Below the pieces are notes generated by a model. It was not told the DNA's origin, ran no database searches, and saw only the letters and a list, made by a program, of their open reading frames with translations. A stretch of 10,366 nt of DNA, taken from the NCBI GenBank assembly GCA_021819345.1, contig JAKARG010000076.1, forward strand, positions 1 through 10,366, in the 5' to 3' direction. The translations under genes were made by a program, and so were the position numbers. The DNA comes from Actinomycetes bacterium (GTDB lineage: Bacteria; Actinomycetota; Acidimicrobiia; Acidimicrobiales; Palsa-688). Position 1 is the stretch's first letter, and every line of letters starts with the position of its first letter. This document shows positions 5,656 to 10,366 of this stretch, piece after piece.

Positions 5656-6870
5656 TCACGCGTCGTGCACCGACACGCGGCGGGCGGGAATTGGGGTGTT
5701 GCGCGACGGGTGGACGCGGAGCCGCCCGGCGATGACCACCGCGGCGACACCGGGGACGTCCCCGCGGGCGATGGCCTGGCGGGCCGTCTGCGCCGCCGAG
5801 CCGAGCGGGGCGTCCATGACGACGAGGTCGGCGGCGCGGCCGACGCGGACGGTGCCGCCACCGACCCCGAACACGTCGGCGTTGTTGCCGGTGGCGAAGC
5901 TCCAGACGACTTCGGGCGCCACGCCGCCGAGCGACGACAGCTCGGCCACCGTCTTGAGCATGCCGAGGGGCATGACCCCCGTGCCCGTCGGCGTGTCCGT
6001 GCCGATGACCACGCGGGCGAGCTGGTCGTCCTCGACCGCCAGGCCGAGGATCCGCAGGGCCGACGCCAGGTTGCCGGCCTGGACGAGCTGCAGCGCCCCG
6101 GTGCCTTCGTGCACCAGGCGCGCCACGCCGTCGTCGTCGAGCGACGTCGGGCCACCGTTCACGTGCCCGTAGACGTCGGGGGCGAGCGCCAGAAGGTCGT
6201 CGGCGGTGATCGACGCCGACGTCGGGGCCGTGGGCCCGCCGGAGTGGCACATCACCCGCAGGCCGTGGGCCTGCGCCGTCCGGACGTCCGCCACGCCGTC
6301 CTGGGGCTTGGCGTAGGCGCCGAACCCGAATTTGGCCAGGCGCACACCGACGGCGTGCATCTCGTCGAAGTCGTCCGCGCTCAGGCCGGGGGTGAGCAGG
6401 ACCGTGCCGGCGTCGACCTGCATGCCACCGGGTTGGTGACGGTCGAAGGCCATGCGCGCGGCGATGGCCATGGCCTTCACGGCGGCGGGCACCTGGGGAA
6501 GCCCGGCGGCGTGGATCTCCCCGGCCGAGATGACCCGGGCGACGCCACCGTGCGTGTACGCCTCGAGGAACCCGATGGCCTGCTGGCGCGGGGTGTAGTC
6601 GCCGAGCACCACGTGGCAGTGAGAGTCGATGAGCGCGGGCGCCACGGTGGTGCCGTGCACGTCGAGGACCCGGACCGCCGAGGCCACCTCTGCCCGCAGT
6701 GCAGACGACTCCCCGACAGCTTGGATCCGGCCGCCGTCGTCGATGATCACGGTATCAGCGCCACGCGCCAAAGGTTCGGCGAGGTCACCCGACAGGATCT
6801 CCCCGATGTTGACGATGGCAGTGTGACCAGCCCGAGCAGAGTCGACCACGCCGCCTGGCGCCACCACCAT
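5656..6870 (-). CDS. Enamidase-like amidohydrolase
   Basis: A 404-residue amidohydrolase-superfamily enzyme. It matches, from memory, the enamidase of Eubacterium barkeri, which opens 6-oxo-1,4,5,6-tetrahydronicotinate to 2-formylglutarate and ammonia. Shared landmarks are NIGEILSGD (21-29), GDYTPRQ (90-96), HGGV..VISAG (107-117), HVNGGPT (236-242), TDTPTGTG (291-298), DAPLGS (353-358), IARGDVPG (367-374) and SRNTP.PARR (389-398). Candidate metal ligands are the HxH pair H84/H86, K180, H209, H236 and D292. Lys180 stands where the anaerobic enzyme appears to have Glu, which would allow a carboxylated-Lys bridge. No signal peptide is seen, so it is probably cytoplasmic. The ATG shares one base with the stop of the binding-protein gene (TGATG) and lacks a clear Shine-Dalgarno site, implying coupled translation. 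About 14 residues precede the conserved start. Hydrolysis of a cyclic enamide or related lactam is inferred; a different cyclic amide substrate is possible. Confidence 0.87.
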   Translation of the reverse strand: MVVAPGGVVDSARAGHTAIVNIGEILSGDLAEPLARGADTVIIDDGGRIQAVGESSALRAEVASAVRVLDVHGTTVAPALIDSHCHVVLGDYTPRQQAIGFLEAYTHGGVARVISAGEIHAAGLPQVPAAVKAMAIAARMAFDRHQPGGMQVDAGTVLLTPGLSADDFDEMHAVGVRLAKFGFGAYAKPQDGVADVRTAQAHGLRVMCHSGGPTAPTSASITADDLLALAPDVYGHVNGGPTSLDDDGVARLVHEGTGALQLVQAGNLASALRILGLAVEDDQLARVVIGTDTPTGTGVMPLGMLKTVAELSSLGGVAPEVVWSFATGNNADVFGVGGGTVRVGRAADLVVMDAPLGSAAQTARQAIARGDVPGVAAVVIAGRLRVHPSRNTPIPARRVSVHDA

Positions 6871-7934
6871 CAGGCAGCCGCTTTCAAGAAGGAGGCGTCG
6901 ACGATCTTCGACGATACCGGCGGTGTGCTGGCATCGCCCTCGACGACGGCATAGTGGAGAAGACCGCTCAAGTTCGTCGACGGGATCGCGCCGTCGAGCG
7001 ACAGGCCGGGGATCTCGAAGTCGTAGATTTGAGTAGCGACGCTCGTGGGAACCCCGTAGGTCGATGCCACGAAGGCGATGGTCTGCTTCGGGTTGTCCTT
7101 CATATAACGCGCGACCTGGTACCAGCCCTTGATGTAGGCGCTCAACGCAGCACTGCGTTTCGTGATCATGGCGTCGGTAGCCGTGAGGTTCTCGAAGAGC
7201 CCCTTGGGGATGAACTGCGAAAACGAAAAGGCGATCTTCCCCTCGTTCTTGGCCGCCAGCTCGTAGCCCGCCCCGGCCGTCCAGACGAACCCGTCGATCG
7301 ACCCGGCCTTCATGGCGGCGAGCTGCTCGGGCAGCCCGCCGAGCGGGGCCTCGTTCACCGATCCGGTCGGCCAGCCCTCGTGCTTGACGAGCTGTTGGAC
7401 GACGTAGTCGGTGAGGGCCCCTTTCCCGGTGATCCCGATGGTGTGCCCCTTCAGGTCGGAGGGAGACGTTATCGACGACTTGGGCGGCACGACCAGGACG
7501 AACGGCTTGAAGCTCAGCCCGAGCGCCCCGACGATCTTCGCCTTGAGCCCCCGCATGATGGCGTTCACGTCAGTCGGGCCGGTGCCGAGCTCGATGTCGG
7601 CACTGCCTGCCGCCAGCAGCTGGGCGGACTGGCCGGCCCCTTGGACCACCACGTCGTTGACCGTCAAACCGAGCTTCTTCCATACGCCGAGCTTCAGGCC
7701 CAGCTGGCTCGGCAGGTAGTAGAAGGTGTGGGCGACCGGCGCCACGACGGTCACCGAGCCGAGATCGGCCACCGACCCGCCCGATCGGGCCGTGCCCGCT
7801 GCCGTGGCCGAGCTGCCAGCGCTCGACCCGCACGCGGCGAGGGTGATGGCGGTGGCCGCCAAGGCGGCGACGAGACCCGTCGCCTTGTCGGCGCGAAACC
7901 CGCGGGCAGCGGCTCTGGTGCGGATCAGGTTCAT
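6870..7934 (-). CDS. ABC transporter substrate-binding lipoprotein (NMT1/SsuA-like)
   Basis: A 354-residue periplasmic-binding-type protein. It has an N-terminal basic region, a hydrophobic stretch (about 20-34) and a lipobox, LAAC, with Cys35 as the lipid-anchor site, then a Ser/Gly/Ala linker. The mature part begins VTVVAPVAHTFYYLPSQLGLKLGVWKK-like and shows IELGTG, SDLKGHTIGITGKG and LAAMKAGSIDGFVW, typical of the NMT1/THI5-like, SsuA/TauA-type fold that binds small organic ligands outside the membrane. No permease or ATPase gene is visible in this window. The ATG at 7934 overlaps the dehydrogenase stop (ATGA) and has a good Shine-Dalgarno site; its own stop overlaps the enamidase start. 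Its place inside the operon suggests that it captures the pathway substrate or an intermediate (inference). It appears somewhat less GC-rich than its neighbours, judged by eye only. Confidence 0.92.
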   Translation of the reverse strand: MNLIRTRAAARGFRADKATGLVAALAATAITLAACGSSAGSSATAAGTARSGGSVADLGSVTVVAPVAHTFYYLPSQLGLKLGVWKKLGLTVNDVVVQGAGQSAQLLAAGSADIELGTGPTDVNAIMRGLKAKIVGALGLSFKPFVLVVPPKSSITSPSDLKGHTIGITGKGALTDYVVQQLVKHEGWPTGSVNEAPLGGLPEQLAAMKAGSIDGFVWTAGAGYELAAKNEGKIAFSFSQFIPKGLFENLTATDAMITKRSAALSAYIKGWYQVARYMKDNPKQTIAFVASTYGVPTSVATQIYDFEIPGLSLDGAIPSTNLSGLLHYAVVEGDASTPPVSSKIVDASFLKAAA

Positions 7935-8794
7935 GGGACGTCCTCTCTGGGTGGGTTGCCAGTTGCTCGGGGTCGATCGTCGGCGCCTGCGGTCGGGCAG
8001 GCGCCCGGCTCGGCCGGCGCTCCCCTGCCACCGTCCGAGCGCAGCGTGGTGCCGGTGACACCGGTGGACAGGGCGTCACAGGCCAGGTACAGGAAGGCCC
8101 CGGCGTGGTCCTCAGGGACGAGGGTCCGCGCCAGGAGGTTGCCGCGCGCCAGCCGAGCCTCGCGACCGGGCACGTCCTCGACGGTGTGGTGCTGGCCGAG
8201 GGCCGACACCCCCTGGAGGCGCGTCCGGGCGGTACCGCCCGGCGCCACGCCGTTCACCCGGACGTCGGGGGCGAGCTCCCGGGCGAGGTGCGCCACCAGC
8301 CCGCGCACGGCCCACTTGCTGGCTCCGTACAGCGCGCCGGCCCCCTCCGCGTAGAAGGCGGAGCTCGACGACGTCAGGACGACGGCACCCCGGGCCCGCC
8401 GGAGCGCGGCCGCCGCGGCGCGCACGGCGAGCAGGCTGCCGAGCACGTTGATGGAGAACACCTCGTCGAACGCGGCAGCCAGGTCATCGGCAGCCATCGT
8501 GGTGACGGGCCGCTGGAAGTCGAACCGTCCCGCGCAGCAAACCACCACGTCGAGCGTGCCGGCGCGGGTCACGACCTCGGACACCACCCGGTCGTGCGAG
8601 GCCGGGTCGCGCACGTCGCCGCTGACGACGACCGCCGGCCCTTCACGGCCCCTGTCGGCACGGCGATCGTCCCACGCGGACACGTCGAGGACGCCGACCG
8701 TGGCGCCTTCGGCGACGAAGCGCTCGGTCACCGCCTGGCCGATGCCGCTGGCACCGCCGGTCACGACACATGCCTTGCCGTCCATCAGGCCCAC
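7931..8794 (-). CDS. cis-Dihydrodiol dehydrogenase, SDR family (BphB/TodD-like)
   Basis: A 287-residue short-chain dehydrogenase. It shows TGGASGIG (12-19), Asp37 after the second strand (NAD preference), Asn115, Ser in TSSSS (141-145) and the YxxxK pair Tyr156/Lys160. The stretches AAFDEVFSINVLGS (107-120), GALYGASKWAV and ELAPDVRVNGVAPGG (173-187) closely resemble biphenyl/benzene/toluene cis-dihydrodiol dehydrogenases, which oxidise the product of a ring-hydroxylating dioxygenase to a catechol. Its place 109 bp after the dioxygenase beta gene fits this role. The usual Asn of the NAG motif is Cys (CCAG, 86-89). The tail after residue 258 is Pro/Gly-rich without family similarity. The GTG start at 8794 fits the family N-terminus; an ATG at 8785 is possible, and neither has a strong Shine-Dalgarno site. 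The stop overlaps the next gene by 4 bp. Confidence 0.9.
   Translation of the reverse strand: MGLMDGKACVVTGGASGIGQAVTERFVAEGATVGVLDVSAWDDRRADRGREGPAVVVSGDVRDPASHDRVVSEVVTRAGTLDVVVCCAGRFDFQRPVTTMAADDLAAAFDEVFSINVLGSLLAVRAAAAALRRARGAVVLTSSSSAFYAEGAGALYGASKWAVRGLVAHLARELAPDVRVNGVAPGGTARTRLQGVSALGQHHTVEDVPGREARLARGNLLARTLVPEDHAGAFLYLACDALSTGVTGTTLRSDGGRGAPAEPGACPTAGADDRPRATGNPPREDVP
7941..7948 (-). promoter_or_regulatory. Ribosome binding site of the binding-protein gene
   Basis: AGAGAGGA lies 6 nt before the ATG at 7934, within the last codons of the dehydrogenase gene. It supports this start and independent plus coupled initiation. Confidence 0.6.
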
Positions 8795-8851
8795 GATGAT
8801 CGCCCGTTCTCCGCGGCACGGCCCGCCGGGTCAGTGCCGCCGGTGGCCTGC

Positions 8852-8867
8852 CCCCGGATGCCCGGGG
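8852..8867 (-). other. Short perfect hairpin between beta subunit and dehydrogenase
   Basis: A 6-bp perfect G/C stem with a 4-nt loop lies about 37 nt after the beta-subunit stop, in the 109-bp gap before the dehydrogenase. No T-run follows. It could adjust relative expression of the dioxygenase and downstream genes, or be chance in GC-rich DNA. Nothing else is recognisable in the gap. Confidence 0.25.
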
Positions 8868-8903
8868 CGGCGACAAGCCCCCTACGCGGTAAGGATCCCA
8901 GCG

Positions 8904-9518
8904 TCACAGGAACACCGACAGGGTGGGTGCCGGCAGGTTCGCCTGGTCCAACACGACGACCCGCGACCGGATGGAGAAGCCTTCGGGGCCACCCTTGACC
9001 AACCGGTCTCGGCGCTCGGCGGAGAAGAGGACGTGGCCGGCGTCGTCGCCGCGGTTGCAGTAGACGAGGATGTTGGCAATGGTCTCGATCTCGGCGCCGG
9101 ACACCGCCGTGATCCGCAAGCCGGTCAGGTGGTGACGCGTCCTCGTCGGCGGCTGCTCGGCCCAGGCACTACCGCTGCGCAGACGAACGACGCGCACTTC
9201 CAGGGTGCCGCGAGTGTCCCAGACGATCCTCCCCCGCGGGCTGATCTCGGAGGCCCCTCCCTCTTCGGTGGTGGAACGCATCGGGACCTCGTACGTCGCG
9301 TCCTCGGTGAAGAGCGCCAGCCAGGCTTCGAACTGGCGCCCGTCGAGGAGTCCGAACTCGTGCTGGTAGAACGCGCTGACGCGATGGAAGAGCCACATCT
9401 CGGCCAGGTCGGCTGGCGCTACGAAGCCGTCGCCAACGGGTTCTCTCGATCGCGACCCGGCGTTCAGATCTGCGTCGCCGTTCACCACGCCCCCGGCGGG
9501 GGCGTCGGCGGCGGTCAC
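8904..9518 (-). CDS. Ring-hydroxylating dioxygenase beta (small) subunit
   Basis: A 204-residue protein of the aromatic-ring dioxygenase beta family (cystatin/SnoaL-like fold), the structural partner of the alpha subunit in an alpha3beta3 oxygenase. The typical start of the fold is FHRVSAFYQHEFGLLDGRQFEAWLALFTEDATYEVP (about 51-86 in two conserved pieces), followed by TRTRHHLTGLRI, ILVYCNRG and FSAERRDRLV, all family landmarks. It has no catalytic residues of its own. About 45 residues before the fold are polar and poorly conserved. The GTG start overlaps the alpha stop (GTGA), with TTGGAG 5 nt upstream; no ATG is available near the correct position, and the longer open frame upstream is antisense-type spill-over inside the alpha gene. 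Alpha and beta are therefore translated in a coupled, roughly equal way. Confidence 0.9.
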   Translation of the reverse strand: MTAADAPAGGVVNGDADLNAGSRSREPVGDGFVAPADLAEMWLFHRVSAFYQHEFGLLDGRQFEAWLALFTEDATYEVPMRSTTEEGGASEISPRGRIVWDTRGTLEVRVVRLRSGSAWAEQPPTRTRHHLTGLRITAVSGAEIETIANILVYCNRGDDAGHVLFSAERRDRLVKGGPEGFSIRSRVVVLDQANLPAPTLSVFL

Positions 9519-10366
9519 GCGCGCTCCAACATGTCGAGCCAGTACCCCCATAGGGCGCGGAACCCCGAGTCGTTGACATATGGGCGAACCGCCACACCTG
9601 GTCCGCCGAAGGACGGATCGGGCTCGGTGCCGATCCCCATCGTGTACGGAAACGTGAAGGCCTGGGCCAATGGTTCCCCGGCCATCTCCGTGGCGCACGA
9701 CCAGTTCTCGAAGTCGTCCTGCTCGAACGTCCCCGCCTGCCCGAACGCCAGGGTGTACGCTCGGTAAGAAGCGTCCTTCGCCTCGGCGGGCGCGTCGACC
9801 GGGACGAGGCACCACGAAAGCATCTGCATCCGGTTGGCACTGATCGGGTTCCACAGGCGCATCGTCGTGAACCAGGTCGCCGGCCCGCCCGGGACCGCGC
9901 TGAGCGGTTGCATCAGGAAGGACAGGTTGGGGAACACGGTGGCCGGCGCCGAGCGGATCCCCTCGAACACGGCCATCTGCTCGTCCGACAGCACCTGGCG
10001 CATTCCTGCCAGGGTCTCGGGCGCGAACGGAGCGAACGACCGGAGCCCCGGGGTGCGCCCCAGGCCGATGGCGTGCCCACGACCCGGGAGATGAACGCCG
10101 ACACCGTCGGTGTGGGTCCTGGCCGCCGACGGGTAGTAGCCCAGGCGGAATCCGAACTGGTGCGACACCGGCGTGTGGTAGCCGTCGCCCGCGAAGTTCT
10201 CGGCGCCGAACTTCCAGTTCATGTCGGCGACCCAGCGGTTCGGGGGGGCGTACACCTCGGTTCCACCCGGGCCGGGCTTCAAGTACAGGTCAAGATAGAA
10301 GCGGAAGTCGCCCAGGTAGTCGGAGAGCGGTTCGGCATCGGCGTCGAGGCAGGCAAACACCAGGCT
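9515..10366 (-). CDS. Ring-hydroxylating dioxygenase alpha subunit, C-terminal catalytic domain (partial)
   Basis: The 283 visible residues start just after the Rieske domain, with the family transition LVFACLDADAEPLSDYLGD, and hold the mononuclear-iron domain. The iron facial triad is visible: His64 and His69 (numbering from the window edge) in GDGYHTPVSH, with the electron-bridging Asp61, and the carboxylate ligand in FEQDDFENW (D217/D218). With the beta subunit, this domain would insert both atoms of O2 into an aromatic ring to give a cis-dihydrodiol. Electrons come from a ferredoxin and reductase not seen here. The EQDD.ENW signature and the BphB-like dehydrogenase downstream point to the biphenyl/benzoate/naphthalene-type group, but the ring substrate cannot be read from this fragment. 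The N-terminal Rieske [2Fe-2S] domain and true start lie beyond the right edge; an internal GTG at 10360 is not the start. Confidence 0.93.
   Translation of the reverse strand, partial: SLVFACLDADAEPLSDYLGDFRFYLDLYLKPGPGGTEVYAPPNRWVADMNWKFGAENFAGDGYHTPVSHQFGFRLGYYPSAARTHTDGVGVHLPGRGHAIGLGRTPGLRSFAPFAPETLAGMRQVLSDEQMAVFEGIRSAPATVFPNLSFLMQPLSAVPGGPATWFTTMRLWNPISANRMQMLSWCLVPVDAPAEAKDASYRAYTLAFGQAGTFEQDDFENWSCATEMAGEPLAQAFTFPYTMGIGTEPDPSFGGPGVAVRPYVNDSGFRALWGYWLDMLERA
9524..9529 (-). promoter_or_regulatory. Ribosome binding site of the beta subunit
   Basis: TTGGAG lies 5 nt before the GTG at 9518, inside the end of the alpha gene. It supports the GTG start in the GTGA overlap. Confidence 0.55.

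Noticed and set aside
5562..6155. Upstream extension of the DHDPS paralogue 2 frame
   Set aside because: It overlaps the conserved C-terminal half of the enamidase, and the AAGGAG at 5572-5577 plus paralogue alignment support the start at 5561.
6954..8354. Plus-strand open frame of 466 codons
   Set aside because: Antisense to the binding protein and dihydrodiol dehydrogenase; charged, repetitive translation without motifs.
8448..9767. Plus-strand open frame of 439 codons
   Set aside because: Antisense to the dioxygenase beta and alpha genes, which have clear conserved residues.
9519..9854. Upstream extension of the beta-subunit frame
   Set aside because: It overlaps the end of the alpha subunit, including its conserved EQDD.ENW region, and carries no beta-family sequence.

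Overview
The window reads as a contig fragment from a high-GC bacterium. It is very GC-rich, has strong third-position G/C bias, uses GTG starts and packs genes on one strand. An actinobacterial origin is likely (inference from composition and protein style), but no taxonomic marker is present. All ten recognisable genes lie on the minus strand, so transcription runs from the right edge to the left edge. The first and last genes are cut by the window ends. There is no gene-free stretch over 300 bases; the longest gaps are 109 bp (8795-8903), 94 bp (5562-5655) and 70 bp (2904-2973). I saw no RNA genes, mobile elements or CRISPR. The promoter of the operon must lie beyond the right edge.

In order of transcription: (1) C-terminal catalytic part of a Rieske ring-hydroxylating dioxygenase alpha subunit (9515-10366, partial); (2) its beta subunit (8904-9518); (3) a BphB/TodD-like cis-dihydrodiol dehydrogenase of the SDR family (7931-8794); (4) an ABC-transporter substrate-binding lipoprotein (6870-7934); (5) an enamidase-like amidohydrolase (5656-6870); (6) a dihydrodipicolinate synthase (DHDPS)-superfamily protein (4548-5561); (7) a succinate-semialdehyde-type aldehyde dehydrogenase (2974-4551); (8) an ornithine cyclodeaminase/mu-crystallin-family oxidoreductase (1929-2903); (9) a second, paralogous DHDPS-superfamily protein (888-1916); (10) the N-terminal part of an acetolactate-synthase-like ThDP enzyme (1-891, partial).

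Five junctions overlap by 1 or 4 bp (GTGA, ATGA, TGATG, ATGA, ATGA), so this is a tightly coupled operon. The parts suggest a catabolic pathway. A ring is dihydroxylated and rearomatised by genes 1-3, uptake is served by gene 4, a cyclic enamide/lactam-like bond is hydrolysed by gene 5, C-C bonds are cut or water added by genes 6 and 9, aldehydes are oxidised by gene 7, an imine or amino acid is handled by gene 8, and a 2-oxo acid is processed by gene 10. Enamidase-type enzymes are known from nicotinate breakdown, so a nitrogen-containing ring is a reasonable guess for the substrate, but nothing here proves it.

The most unusual points are: an enamidase homologue beside an oxygen-dependent dioxygenase; a Lys where the anaerobic enamidase appears to have a metal-site Glu; two DHDPS paralogues that keep the Schiff-base Lys but both replace the usual catalytic Tyr with Phe; and a 9-base match to the Illumina adapter end exactly at the left edge.
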